Shown here piece by piece: positions 8,216-16,232 of a stretch of 64,000 nucleotides of DNA. The position numbers and the translations under genes were made by a program. Location: NCBI RefSeq assembly GCF_018613065.1, contig NZ_JAGGQW010000033.1, positions 1-64,000 on the forward strand. The letters are read 5' to 3'. Below the pieces are notes generated by a model, which had not been told where the DNA came from, searched no databases, and worked only from the letters and a program-made list of their open reading frames with translations. The stretch is from Bacillus sp. ISL-7. Its GTDB lineage: Bacteria > Bacillota > Bacilli > Bacillales_B > DSM-18226. Positions within the stretch are counted from its first letter, which is position 1. Every line of letters begins with the position of its first letter.

Positions 8216-8538
8216 CTATAACCTTGTGAAGGATTGTACTTATATTAAACTGCCCGTTAGCCATCCATGCAGCACAAAATCATGCTGCACCACAGAGAAT
8301 GAAAATGGTTAGGAAGTGTCAATACTATTACTGACCTTAATCCAGTCAACCCTAATCCATAGACTTATTAATTATTGCTCTCCTCTTTTTTTTAACAATT
8401 TAGAAGGGTCTTCTTAAGTATTGTCATTTTTCTAATCTTGAAGAAACTTATTTTCATGGTAGCTTAATTGAAATCCATTACAATGTAGTAAAAGACATTT
8501 TCTTATTCTTGCCTTAAACGCGATTATCCCGCTTAAAA
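8216..8538. other. Gene-free stretch
   Basis: AT-rich, no open frame with a ribosome site on either strand. A 7-bp inverted repeat (TGCAGCA / TGCTGCA) near 8268-8290 has no T-run. It lies between decayed cargo on the left and the small minus-strand genes on the right and could hold further unrecognisable remnants. Confidence 0.5.
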
Positions 8539-8664
8539 TTACGCCTGCTCCCACTCCTTTTGACGTCTGCCCCAAAGATATTCCTTGCCTCTGTTTAAAG
8601 CCCGTGAAAACAGCTCTGTATCCTTCTGAAGAAGGGAATTAATTTCTTCTGAAGTTAAAATCAC
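8539..8664 (-). CDS. Small hypothetical protein (41 aa)
   Basis: GTG start at 8664 with GGAG nine bases upstream, stop at 8539. The product begins MILTSEEINSLLQ and ends in the charged tail GRRQKEWEQA; it looks largely helical and has no membrane segment. The start overlaps the end of the upstream 74-residue gene by 26 bases in another frame, as in tightly packed phage operons. Not recognised; last gene of the element's early operon. Confidence 0.5.
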   Translation of the reverse strand: MILTSEEINSLLQKDTELFSRALNRGKEYLWGRRQKEWEQA

Positions 8665-8863
8665 TTTGCATTTCTCCAGCTGGATTATATATCTCGGCAA
8701 AACCGCTCACCCTTTCTCTATAACCGGTATACTTTCCATCTACTCTTAGGACGCTTTTGTTCAACTCTTGTAATATCGGTTTTAGTAAAGCAACGGTAAA
8801 GATACAGTAAAAACCTCGCGCGTTTTTGCCCCACTCTTTCACATCAATCGCTATGCTTTCCAC
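8639..8863 (-). CDS. Small hypothetical protein (74 aa)
   Basis: 74 residues starting MESIAIDVKEWGKN with several aromatic and charged residues (YCIF, YTGYRERV, AEIYNPAGE). No domain recognised. It overlaps the upstream HTH gene by 13 bases and the downstream 41-residue gene by 26 bases, which supports translation as part of the element's replication/early operon. No signal peptide. Confidence 0.5.
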   Translation of the reverse strand: MESIAIDVKEWGKNARGFYCIFTVALLKPILQELNKSVLRVDGKYTGYRERVSGFAEIYNPAGEMQSDFNFRRN

Positions 8864-9276
8864 TCTGAATAACTGTTATCCAGTAAATCGGTTAAAGATT
8901 CATCAAAAGATTTTTTCTCCCTCAATTTGATTTCAGTCTCCTCTTGCTTTAAGCTTACGATAGTTTTCATTTTCATGTCATATAATTTTTCTGTAGGAAT
9001 CTCGGACAAATCCCGCTTTGCCAATTCTTCATTTAACCGGAATAATTCTTCCCCATACAATTCAATCCGCTTTTTCTTGGAAACAAAATACTTTTCTTGC
9101 AGCAACTCTAATTCAAACGCATAGCGGTTACTGATTTCTAGCTGCAATTCTTTGCCCCACTTAATTAGGGTAGGTTTACTAACTCCTAATTCCTTTGCAA
9201 TATGTTCATAAGGCACCTCTTTAGCTCTCATTTCAATAAAGCGTTCTTTCTGATCCATTTTTGCTGCCGTAGCCAT
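8851..9276 (-). CDS. HTH protein, terminase-small-subunit-like
   Basis: 141 residues. A helix-turn-helix covers about residues 18-45 (IAKELGVSKPTLIKWGKEL), followed by a long helical part rich in Glu and Lys (residues 50-125), an arrangement seen in small-terminase-like DNA-binding proteins of Firmicute phages and islands. In a phage satellite, a terminase small subunit redirects packaging to the satellite genome. No large terminase is present, as expected for a satellite. It could instead be a plain transcription factor or recombination accessory; the TerS call is an inference from architecture and context. Confidence 0.5.
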   Translation of the reverse strand: MATAAKMDQKERFIEMRAKEVPYEHIAKELGVSKPTLIKWGKELQLEISNRYAFELELLQEKYFVSKKKRIELYGEELFRLNEELAKRDLSEIPTEKLYDMKMKTIVSLKQEETEIKLREKKSFDESLTDLLDNSYSEWKA

Positions 9277-9325
9277 ACTCCACTCTCCTTATATGTTTTG
9301 AATTATGCCTAAATTTACAGCATGG

Positions 9326-10207
9326 TTATTCAATCTTAAACTTTTTTCTATAATCATCTGTAACAAGTTTGATAAACTTGTTATTATTATATAAACGGCT
9401 ATATACCCGCTCACCGATTGCAGTCGGTAAGTGTTGTACGTTAAAGTTGCTGGTGTAAATCGTTGGCTTCCCGATCCTAAGGTTAACGATTTCAAACAGT
9501 TTATTTTTACTCCAATCAAATTCATCACTATTTCTTGCTTCTGACCCCAAATCATCTAAAACCAAAAGCTCAAACTTTTTCAAATCATTTAATATCCTTT
9601 CTTCCGTTGTACTTGCCCCTTTTTGATAGGTGGCCTTTATTTTTGAGAGGAGCATACCTGTGGTCAAATGACCAACTAGATAACCCTGTTTTTTAAGTGT
9701 CCTTGCTATCGCAGTAGCTAAATGAGTTTTTCCTGTACCTGGGTTCCCCATAATTAAAAGATTATGTCGCTTTTCTACGACTTGGAATGCTTTTACATAA
9801 TCCATTGCAGCCCTCTTGGCTTCATAAACACTTCCATAGTGCTCAACATAGAAATTCTTAAATTCAGCATTTTTCAAGTCCTCTGGAATATGCCAATATT
9901 CTTTTTCAAAACGGGAGGCCAATTGCTCATTTAAGCAAGTTTTGTTTCCCTCTAAAATTTGAGCCAATTCCTTCTGTTCCGTACACTTTTTACAATTTAT
10001 CTCATGGTTTTTAATAGCAGGTTCCCATTCTTTCTGCCCAATGATACGGTATATCAGGTAGCTAGCATCTCCACCGCAAGCAATACATTTATCCTGTGAC
10101 ATCCTAGCCTCATAATCGTCTCGGTCCTTAAGTTCTTTAACAAAGTATTTAAGACTTCTTCTGAACCGTTCATACAGGAGGTAACTAATATCCTTCATAA
10201 TTTTCAC
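9326..10207 (-). CDS. DnaC-like helicase loader ATPase
   Basis: 293-residue AAA+ protein of the DnaC/DnaI/IstB group, which loads the replicative helicase at an origin. An N-terminal four-cysteine site (CIACGG near residue 41 and CKKC near 71) looks like a zinc ribbon, as in DnaI-type loaders. GNPGTGKTH near 154 is Walker A and LLVLDDLG near 214 is Walker B; the YTSNF segment fits sensor 1 and the R-rich SRL end fits the arginine finger region. It follows the replication initiator gene by three bases, the classic phage O/P or DnaD/DnaI pairing. Confidence 0.85.
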   Translation of the reverse strand: MKIMKDISYLLYERFRRSLKYFVKELKDRDDYEARMSQDKCIACGGDASYLIYRIIGQKEWEPAIKNHEINCKKCTEQKELAQILEGNKTCLNEQLASRFEKEYWHIPEDLKNAEFKNFYVEHYGSVYEAKRAAMDYVKAFQVVEKRHNLLIMGNPGTGKTHLATAIARTLKKQGYLVGHLTTGMLLSKIKATYQKGASTTEERILNDLKKFELLVLDDLGSEARNSDEFDWSKNKLFEIVNLRIGKPTIYTSNFNVQHLPTAIGERVYSRLYNNNKFIKLVTDDYRKKFKIE

Positions 10208-10210
10208 CCC

Positions 10211-11044
10211 TTAAAATGGAAATTCTTCCTCTAAAACTTTAATCTCCATTTTTTCTTTATCGGATAATGGCTTGTTTGAGCCTTTTGTTTTAACAAACAT
10301 ATTACTTAGGGTTGGAGCTGTTCCACTTTTTTTGCTCTTTGTCCTAGCATCAAAATTTGCATTATATATTTTTACGGCGCCCAGTGTATAAAGTTCTAGG
10401 TTGTGAAGATTTTTTAGAATGGATTCCACGTATGCTGTTGGGTTTTTTGGGGATTGTAATTTTGCTCTTCTAATAGTTTCACATATGATTGCTTCGGGTT
10501 CCTGAAATTGACTGTTTTCTATCCAATAACGAAAATTTTCAATTATCATCGGCGAAGGTGTACCAAATAGTTTTTCATATTCCAAATAAGGATTAGGCTT
10601 TTCTGATCGATTAACATTTTCTTTTAATATTTTTTTATTTATTTCTTGTTTGTCTATTTCACCATTAGTTCCCTTGATATTTTTACCTAAGGTACTAATG
10701 TCTCTTTCACCATTGTTAATTTCGCCAACTGATTTACTAACCCAATCATCATGGTTTTTATTAAATGTAATTTTCCTGGTGTTACCAGACTTAATCTTCT
10801 GAAATATTAGCTTCCTTACTTCCAGGCTTTTTAACTCACGTTGAATCTGACGTAAATCACAACCTGTAGCCTGACTAAGGAATGTAAGAGACATTTCGTG
10901 CTCTTTTCTGTTAAATCCATAGGTGTATCGCCAAATCACGAATAACAAGCGGTATTGTGTTGGACTTAATTTTATTTTGGCTAGCTCCTCAAACAATTCA
11001 TTGGCTATCTTTGTATAGCCGTTCTCAATTTGAACATTGGCCAA
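10211..11044 (-). CDS. Replication initiator, phage O-type N-terminal domain
   Basis: 277 residues. The first about 100 residues (GYTKIANELFEEL, LSPTQYRLLFVIWRYTYGFNRK) match the winged-helix domain of phage lambda O-type replication proteins, which binds origin iterons. The C-terminal part (from about 155, LEYEKLFG, ENFRYWIE) resembles a DnaD-like segment found in phage initiators. It probably opens the element origin and recruits the helicase through the adjacent loader. Iterons often lie inside such genes; none was obvious by eye. Confidence 0.8.
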   Translation of the reverse strand: MANVQIENGYTKIANELFEELAKIKLSPTQYRLLFVIWRYTYGFNRKEHEMSLTFLSQATGCDLRQIQRELKSLEVRKLIFQKIKSGNTRKITFNKNHDDWVSKSVGEINNGERDISTLGKNIKGTNGEIDKQEINKKILKENVNRSEKPNPYLEYEKLFGTPSPMIIENFRYWIENSQFQEPEAIICETIRRAKLQSPKNPTAYVESILKNLHNLELYTLGAVKIYNANFDARTKSKKSGTAPTLSNMFVKTKGSNKPLSDKEKMEIKVLEEEFPF

Positions 11045-11066
11045 TTCACCTCACCCACTTTTGTTG

Positions 11067-11342
11067 CTACTTTTTTGAATTACTTCGCAGCCAATTCTGT
11101 AAGTCATTGCGATTAATTCTAATGACTTGCCCCCTTTGGAAAAAAGGAATTTCCTTATTGGCTATCATTTTTCGTACTGTAGGCACGCTTACTTTTAAAT
11201 AATCAGCCGCTTCACGTATAGTGAAGATTTCTTCTCTTCCGCTTTCATTTTGCATTTCAGATAACATTTCTTGAAGCACTTCTTTTAATTCATTTCGATT
11301 AATTAGGATTGTACCTTCTGGTAATTCCAATTTGAAATTCAA
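11067..11342 (-). CDS. Excisionase/AlpA-like DNA-binding protein
   Basis: 91 residues. The C-terminal half (IFTIREAADYLKVSVPTVRKMI...RINRNDLQNWL) is the MerR-like winged HTH of excisionase and AlpA families; the N-terminal 35 residues are acidic and helical. Such proteins bend the attachment DNA with integrase to favour excision, or switch on early genes as AlpA does in satellites. Second gene of the leftward operon behind the divergent promoter. Confidence 0.75.
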   Translation of the reverse strand: MNFKLELPEGTILINRNELKEVLQEMLSEMQNESGREEIFTIREAADYLKVSVPTVRKMIANKEIPFFQRGQVIRINRNDLQNWLRSNSKK

Positions 11343-11354
11343 TTAGATAACCTC

Positions 11355-11603
11355 CTAATCAATTTCCTTATTTTGATTTAAACAAAAATATTCAACTGGC
11401 TTTCCTAAGGTAACTGCGATCTGATTTATGGTGGAAATCCGAATATTACTTTTAAATCCTTTTTCGATCTCACTAATGGTTTTCCGGGTTACCCCTGACT
11501 CATCCGCTAATCTAGTTATAGTCCAACCCTTTTCCGCCCTGGCCATCAACACTTTTTTTCCATCAATATGGTGATTGCATCTGATATACCGTATACATTC
11601 CAC
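11355..11603 (-). CDS. XRE-family regulator (Cro-like)
   Basis: 82 residues, GTG start with GGAGGGG five bases upstream. The HTH spans about 18-73 (LMARAEKGWTITRLADESGV, RKTISEIEKG). It is the first gene of the leftward operon, driven from the divergent promoter region shared with the larger repressor, the position of Cro in lambda-type switches. Role as counter-repressor is inferred. Confidence 0.75.
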   Translation of the reverse strand: MECIRYIRCNHHIDGKKVLMARAEKGWTITRLADESGVTRKTISEIEKGFKSNIRISTINQIAVTLGKPVEYFCLNQNKEID

Positions 11604-11623
11604 TTTAACCCCTCCTTAATTTC

Positions 11624-11722
11624 TCATTTTGAGTACATTTTTATATTAACATCCCAATTTGAGTAATTTCAAGTTGATTTTTGTACTCAAAGTGTGTAAT
11701 ATTGTATTGTAATTACTCATTT
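11624..11722. promoter_or_regulatory. Divergent promoter/operator switch
   Basis: Four copies of a TTTGAGTA half-site: 11628-11636 and 11658-11666 forward, 11683-11691 reversed, and a weaker reversed one at 11713-11722. Rightward promoter for the repressor: TTGATT (11674-11679), 17 bases, TAATAT (11697-11702). Leftward promoter for the Cro-like/xis operon: TTGAAA (11667-11672), 18 bases, TAATAT (11643-11648) preceded by an extended TG. The half-sites lie on or beside the core promoter boxes, so repressor binding would control both directions. Confidence 0.75.
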
Positions 11723-11736
11723 GGAGGTACGGTAGG

Positions 11737-12270
11737 ATGATTGGAGAGCGTATTCGAGAACTTAGGAAAAGGAAAAAATTGACCCTAAGGGAATTAGCCC
11801 AAGAGTTAGGAGTCCCTTTTACTACATTAGGTAATTATGAACGTGGAGATAGGCAGCCAGATTTTGATTTTGTCCTCGCTGTCGCCAAATATTTTGGAGT
11901 ATCCATGGATTATCTTACTAAAGGAGATGAAGCAGAAAATTACGATGAGTATAAAACAAATCGTTACACAGAAGACGTTCAGGTAATGCTTAACAGAGCT
12001 GATCCCGAAGCAAAAGAATTAATCTTGGATTTACATGACCAGTTGTTTTTAATAGCGGCTAATCTGAGTGGTAAGGAATTAGAGCAATTACTAGAAATTT
12101 TCAAATCAATTTATCAAATGAAAATCGCTTTTGGAGTGGGTATTACAAAAGAGACAGTCCCACCCTCAACAATATATGAAATAGTAAAATCGTATCTCAA
12201 AGAAAAGCAGGAGATTAATATTCATTTGGACCAGCTTTTTGAGTCTTTTACAGGAAAAAGCGTTAAATAA
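11737..12270 (+). CDS. XRE-family master repressor
   Basis: 177 residues. N-terminal HTH (residues 1-60: IRELRKRKKLTLRELAQELGV, LGNYERGDRQP) is followed by a helical C-terminal half with no S24 peptidase motif, so it should not be self-cleaved like LexA or CI. In satellites such as SaPIs, the Stl repressor likewise lacks the peptidase and is removed by a helper-phage protein; in ICEs an anti-repressor with protease does it. Neither partner is coded here. It lies in front of and on the same strand as integrase, divergent from the early operon. Confidence 0.75.
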   Translation: MIGERIRELRKRKKLTLRELAQELGVPFTTLGNYERGDRQPDFDFVLAVAKYFGVSMDYLTKGDEAENYDEYKTNRYTEDVQVMLNRADPEAKELILDLHDQLFLIAANLSGKELEQLLEIFKSIYQMKIAFGVGITKETVPPSTIYEIVKSYLKEKQEINIHLDQLFESFTGKSVK

Positions 12271-12308
12271 TCAAGTTAAACTAAAGAAGATATTATGAGG
12301 TGATAAGG

Positions 12309-13460
12309 TTGGCTTCATTTCAGAAGTACACAACAAAACAAGGACAACTGTGGATGTTTAAACTGGACACAGGTATTAATCCTGAGACAGGAAAAAGGCA
12401 AACAACTACACGTAGGGGGTTTAACACAAAGAAAGAGGCTCAAGCGACAGCAGCTAAGCTGGAACAAGAAATAGCAAATGGTTTGTTAATTAATAATAAT
12501 AACCGTACTTATGAAGACGTTTTTGAACAATGGTTTGCTAATCATTCTAATACCATAAAAGCTAGCACGAAAAAAACCATTGAATCTAAATTTACAAGGC
12601 ATCTTTTACCTCGCTTTGGAAAATTAAAAATGAAGGATATCTCAAAATCATATTGCCAAAAGATGATTAACGAAATAGCTAATTCTATTGCTTCTGTAAA
12701 TGATATAAAGATCCAGGCAAATCAGGTTTTCAAATATGCCGTTAAAATGGACATTATATCAAAAAATCCTATGGAACATGTAACCATACCCAAACAGCAA
12801 AATGGATTATTAAATGAGGAAACCGAATTTGAGGAACGCAATTACTGGACAAAGGAAGAGGTGAAAAAGTTTCTTTCTATTACAAAAAGGGAAATTTCAA
12901 TTCGGGATCATGTTCTTTTTCATCTGTTAATTTACACCGGGGCTCGGAAAGGTGAATTATTAGCCATTTCATGGGATGATATTGATTTTGAAGCCGGCTC
13001 TATCCGCTTTTGGAAAACCCTATTCCACACTAACGGAAAACACCTCTTTCAAACGCCAAAAACAAAGAATTCTAAGCGATTAATTAGTTTAGATGATAAA
13101 ACCCTTGCCTTGCTTAAAAAGTGGCGTATATGCCAAATGGAAGAGGATTTTGCCAACGGAATAATAAATGGTGGAAATAATCTCGTTTTTACAAGGGAAG
13201 ATGGAATACCTTTACGCTTAGCATATCTTAATGAAAAGCTAAAAATTATAATTAAGAAACACAATCTTCACTCTATAACTATACACGGTTTACGCCACAC
13301 TCACGCCTCCTTATTATTTGAAGCTGGTGCGAGTATAAAAGAAGTACAAGAGAGGCTAGGACACACTGATATTAAAATGACAATGAATATCTACACCCAC
13401 GTAACTAATACCCTTAAAGAGCAAACCGCTTCAAAATTTCAAAAGTATATAGAGTTTTGA
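12309..13460 (+). CDS. int: Tyrosine integrase
   Basis: 383 residues with a TTG start (ASFQKYTTKQG...) chosen because GAGGTGAT lies just upstream; the GTG at 12300 is the alternative. Residues 1-60 form the arm-binding domain, about 65-165 the SAM-like core-binding domain, and the rest the catalytic domain with the first Arg (GARKGE), the HGLRH box, LGH and the nucleophile tyrosine in MNIYTHV. It lies 116 bases from attR and points toward rpsI, as expected for the enzyme that chose the rpsI 3' end. Arm-like repeats follow at 13464-13512. Confidence 0.93.
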   Translation: MASFQKYTTKQGQLWMFKLDTGINPETGKRQTTTRRGFNTKKEAQATAAKLEQEIANGLLINNNNRTYEDVFEQWFANHSNTIKASTKKTIESKFTRHLLPRFGKLKMKDISKSYCQKMINEIANSIASVNDIKIQANQVFKYAVKMDIISKNPMEHVTIPKQQNGLLNEETEFEERNYWTKEEVKKFLSITKREISIRDHVLFHLLIYTGARKGELLAISWDDIDFEAGSIRFWKTLFHTNGKHLFQTPKTKNSKRLISLDDKTLALLKKWRICQMEEDFANGIINGGNNLVFTREDGIPLRLAYLNEKLKIIIKKHNLHSITIHGLRHTHASLLFEAGASIKEVQERLGHTDIKMTMNIYTHVTNTLKEQTASKFQKYIEF

Positions 13461-13463
13461 TTT

Positions 13464-13512
13464 GTGGTCAAATGTGGTCAAAAAACTTTTCGTGGTCAAA
13501 ATGTGGTCAAAA
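13464..13512 (+). repeat. Integrase arm-type repeats near attR
   Basis: Two blocks, 13464-13484 and 13492-13512, each with two TGTGGTCAAA-type units. The same block recurs at 236-256. Likely binding sites of the integrase N-terminal domain. Confidence 0.6.
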
Positions 13513-13531
13513 GCGCTTTTCGGGAATAAAA

Positions 13532-13563
13532 AAGACCCTTTCCACAGTAGTGAAAAGAGTCTT
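13532..13563 (-). terminator. rpsI operon terminator
   Basis: Minus-strand read: AAGACTCTTTTCAC, four-base loop, GTGGAAAGGGTCTT, then TTTTTA. It lies inside the element, 13 bp after the rpsI stop, so the element supplies the terminator of the rplM-rpsI operon; it would also stop the integrase transcript only weakly (no T-run on plus). Confidence 0.85.
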
Positions 13564-13575
13564 GAAACGTTGATA

Positions 13576-13642
13576 ATTAACGTTTTGAGAACTGAGGCGC
13601 ACGACGAGCACCTTTAAGACCGTATTTTTTACGTTCTTTCAT
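13576..13642. repeat. attR: rpsI 3' end core
   Basis: 67 bp containing the rpsI stop and last 21 codons, matched at 57-123 with one mismatch. Because rpsI stays full length, integration keeps the gene whole. Confidence 0.9.
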
Positions 13643-13969
13643 ACGTGCATCACGAGTTAATAATCCAGCGCGCTTTAATGTTGGACGGAATTCAGGGTCA
13701 GCTTGAAGTAATGCGCGAGCAATACCGTGGCGGATTGCGCCAGCTTGACCAGTGTATCCACCGCCGCTTACGTTTACAAGAACATCATAGCTTCCAACTG
13801 TTTCAGTAGCTACTAATGGTTGTCTTACAACAACACGTAATGCTTCAAATGGGATATAATCTTCAATTCCACGACTATTTACAATAATTTTACCTGTGCC
13901 TGGTACTAAACGTACACGTGCAACAGAACTTTTACGGCGACCTGTACCGATATATTGAACTTGTGCCAA
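13577..13969 (-). CDS. rpsI: 30S ribosomal protein S9
   Basis: 130 residues, normal length. The glycine-rich [14 protein letters not shown] start and the basic [14 protein letters not shown] tail, which reaches toward the P-site tRNA, are intact. It follows rplM by 20 bases in a two-gene operon behind the L13 leader. Its last 21 codons are the integration site of the element to the left; the C-terminal SKR end is preserved. Confidence 0.98.
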   Translation of the reverse strand: MAQVQYIGTGRRKSSVARVRLVPGTGKIIVNSRGIEDYIPFEALRVVVRQPLVATETVGSYDVLVNVSGGGYTGQAGAIRHGIARALLQADPEFRPTLKRAGLLTRDARMKERKKYGLKGARRAPQFSKR

Positions 13970-13989
13970 GTTAATTCCCTCCCTCTTTA

Positions 13990-14427
13990 TTAACCGCGAA
14001 GTTCGTAAACTTCAGGTTGTTGTGCTTGGTGCGGATGTTCGCTGCCAGCATATACATGTAATTTTTTAAACATTTGACGGCCAAGAGAATTCTTTGGAAG
14101 CATACCTTTAACAGCAAGCTCGATCATTTTCTCAGCATAGTTAGTACGCATTTCTAGAGCAGTTCTTGTTTTTAAACCACCTGGATGCATTGTGTGACGG
14201 TAGTAAATCTTGTCAGTTAATTTCTTTCCAGTAAGTTCTACTTTTGAAGCATTAAGAATAATTACATTATCACCAGTGTCAACATGTGGTGTAAAAGTTG
14301 GTTTGTTTTTACCACGTAAAATTGATGCTACTTCAGAAGCAAGACGTCCAAGAGTTTTGCCCTCAGCATCAATTACGTACCATTTACGCTCGATAGTGTT
14401 GGCATTTGCCATAAACGTTGTACGCAT
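13990..14427 (-). CDS. rplM: 50S ribosomal protein L13
   Basis: 145 residues from the ATG at 14427 (AGGAGGG seven bases upstream); an in-frame ATG at 14517 would add 30 residues that do not belong to the family and lie in the leader. L13 is an early assembly protein on 23S rRNA and in Gram-positives binds its own leader to regulate rplM-rpsI. Typical [11 protein letters not shown] and HPGGLKTRT segments are present. Confidence 0.98.
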   Translation of the reverse strand: MRTTFMANANTIERKWYVIDAEGKTLGRLASEVASILRGKNKPTFTPHVDTGDNVIILNASKVELTGKKLTDKIYYRHTMHPGGLKTRTALEMRTNYAEKMIELAVKGMLPKNSLGRQMFKKLHVYAGSEHPHQAQQPEVYELRG

Positions 14428-14645
14428 GAGTTTCCCTCCTAATTTAAATCCATAAAAGATTATTGTTTTCGCACTTTTAAAGTAATTAGAGTCCGATTCT
14501 GTTCCGGGAATGAACATCTAATACCCTTGTGCGGTTAAGTTTGTATTCATATATTTTCAATCACGATGAAGACTTTCCGGGGCTTTATCGTGGGATTAAA
14601 AACACGCACATCTAATATAATAAAACCTGCGGGTCAATATGTCAA
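14428..14645 (-). promoter_or_regulatory. rplM promoter and L13 leader
   Basis: TTGACA (14640-14645), 17 bases, TATTAT (14617-14622). The leader of about 180 nt begins with a hairpin (CACGAT / ATCGTG around 14552-14592) and a downstream pairing region, matching the position and look of the L13 leader that lets L13 repress its own operon. Confidence 0.75.
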
Positions 14646-14681
14646 GAAAATGTTACACCAGGTGAAGTTGTTTAGCTCATT

Positions 14682-15422
14682 TTATTCATAAAAGACTTCC
14701 CAAAGATATAAACCATGACCTGGAGCTGTCTTTCCCGATAGCCTCCGGTCTTTATGGGCTAATATAATCGGAATATCTTCAGGACTGCGTTCACCTGATC
14801 CCACCTCTAATAAAGTTCCAACTAAAATACGAACCATATTATACAAAAAGCCATTTCCAACAAAACGGATCGTCAGTAACTCATCCTTACGTGTAAAGTC
14901 AATCGATTCAATCGTTCGAACTTTATCAACTACTTCCGTCTTTGCCGCACAAAAACTAGTAAAGTCATGTGTACCAAGGAAAAGTTTACTTGCCTCCTCC
15001 ATCGCCTGGAAATTTAAACGGTATGGATATTGATAAGCAAATTTCCGCTGAAAAGGATCTCTTTTTTGAGATAAATGAAGAACATAGCGATATTCCTTCC
15101 CTTTCGCGTCGAAGCGAGCATGAAAGGACTCGGTGACAGTAACAACCTTTAGAACGGAAATATCTTCAGGCAGCATGGAATTCAATGCTTTCTCCCACTT
15201 GTCAGCTGGAATCAGTAGTGGTGAATCAAAATGAATAACTTGTCCTTTTGCGTGGACACCGGCATCCGTTCGACCTGAGCCGACGACTTTCACCGTATCA
15301 CCCTTATGCATTTTTGATAAAACAGCTTCTAATACAGACTGTACGGTTCGCTTATTTGGTTGGACCTGATAGCCGGAAAAGCCCGACCCGTCATAGGAAA
15401 TAATACATTTATACCTTGCCAT
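14682..15422 (-). CDS. truA: tRNA pseudouridine(38-40) synthase
   Basis: 246 residues. TruA converts uridines 38-40 of the tRNA anticodon arm to pseudouridine. [14 protein letters not shown] near residue 50 contains the catalytic aspartate, and the [16 protein letters not shown] segment near 205 is the conserved C-terminal half of the site. It lies 12 bases after ecfT, the usual Bacillus arrangement, and ends 37 bases before the rplM promoter. Confidence 0.97.
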   Translation of the reverse strand: MARYKCIISYDGSGFSGYQVQPNKRTVQSVLEAVLSKMHKGDTVKVVGSGRTDAGVHAKGQVIHFDSPLLIPADKWEKALNSMLPEDISVLKVVTVTESFHARFDAKGKEYRYVLHLSQKRDPFQRKFAYQYPYRLNFQAMEEASKLFLGTHDFTSFCAAKTEVVDKVRTIESIDFTRKDELLTIRFVGNGFLYNMVRILVGTLLEVGSGERSPEDIPIILAHKDRRLSGKTAPGHGLYLWEVFYE

Positions 15423-15434
15423 GGTTTCGCTCCA

Positions 15435-16232
15435 TTATGAACGTAATAAAAATAGTAGGATCGATAGAAGGACTAATATCCCCATCTGTAAGGAATCCGT
15501 TATTTTCCAGGATAATTCCCGGTATTTTGTTCTTCCTTCCCCGCCTTGATATCCTCTAGCCTCCATAGCGATCGCTAATTCCTCCGCTCGTTTAAAGGAA
15601 CTGACAAACAATGGGATAAGCAGTGGAATGACGGCTTTAATGCGTTCCTTAAAAGGGCCGCTAGCAAACTCAACGCCACGGGCTATTTGCGCCTTCATTA
15701 TTTTATCCGTTTCCTGCATAAGTGTAGGAATGAACCTTAAGGAAATAGACATCATTAATGCCATTTCGTGGACAGGGAAGCGGACCTTATTTAAAGGATG
15801 TAACAGCGTTTCAAGGCCATCGGTAATCTCAATTGGGGTGGTGGTTAACGTCAACAACGACGTCATTAAAATTAAGAAAAAGAATCGCAAGGAAATAAAA
15901 ATCCCCTGTCTGACCCCTTCCTCGTAAATTTTTACTGGACCTAGTTCAAATAAAAGGGTACCTTCTTTCGTAAAAAAAAGTTGCAGCACCAAGGTAAAAA
16001 GAACGAGCCAGATGACTGGTTTAAGACCGCCATATAAAAAGCGTACCGGGACCCGCGACAATCCAAGCATTAAAAAAGTATAAATTCCAATAAGTGCATA
16101 GGTTACGACATTGTTTGCTAAAAAAATAACACAAACAAATAGAAAGATGATCATTAATTTTGAACGAGGGTCCATTTTATGAATAATAGAATCTGCCGGG
16201 ACATAGCGCCCAAAAATCATTTTTTCCATCAT
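15435..16232 (-). CDS. ecfT: ECF transporter transmembrane subunit EcfT
   Basis: 265 residues with about six hydrophobic helices (for example 28-45, 58-75, 110-127, 245-262). The cytoplasmic coupling region contains the ARG motif (AQIARGVEF) and a second AMEARGY motif that dock into the EcfA grooves. It is the shared membrane subunit that works with interchangeable vitamin-binding S components. Its start overlaps ecfA2 by four bases. Confidence 0.95.
   Translation of the reverse strand: MMEKMIFGRYVPADSIIHKMDPRSKLMIIFLFVCVIFLANNVVTYALIGIYTFLMLGLSRVPVRFLYGGLKPVIWLVLFTLVLQLFFTKEGTLLFELGPVKIYEEGVRQGIFISLRFFFLILMTSLLTLTTTPIEITDGLETLLHPLNKVRFPVHEMALMMSISLRFIPTLMQETDKIMKAQIARGVEFASGPFKERIKAVIPLLIPLFVSSFKRAEELAIAMEARGYQGGEGRTKYRELSWKITDSLQMGILVLLSILLFLLRS

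Larger units (their letters stand above)
57..13642. mobile_element. Integrative element in the 3' end of rpsI (phage-satellite-like)
   Basis: Bounded by a 67-bp direct repeat of the rpsI 3' end (57-123 and 13576-13642, one mismatch). It carries, next to the rpsI end, a tyrosine integrase and repressor on plus, then divergently a second XRE regulator, an excisionase-like HTH, replication initiator, helicase loader and a terminase-small-subunit-like protein. Cargo is a sugar-nucleotide operon plus decayed restriction genes. No relaxase, coupling ATPase, type IV secretion, capsid, portal or lysis gene is visible, so it is not a self-sufficient ICE or prophage. Seen: repeats and gene content. Known: integration at the 3' end of conserved genes with restoration of the gene is usual for tyrosine integrases. 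Inferred: PICI-like satellite or other non-autonomous element; mobility today is untested. Confidence 0.85.

Noticed and set aside
8268..8290. Inverted repeat TGCAGCA/TGCTGCA
   Set aside because: Too short and lacking a T-run to call a terminator; no IS ends or target duplication around it.
9289..9555. 88-codon minus-strand frame
   Set aside because: Out-of-frame shadow within the DnaC-like gene.
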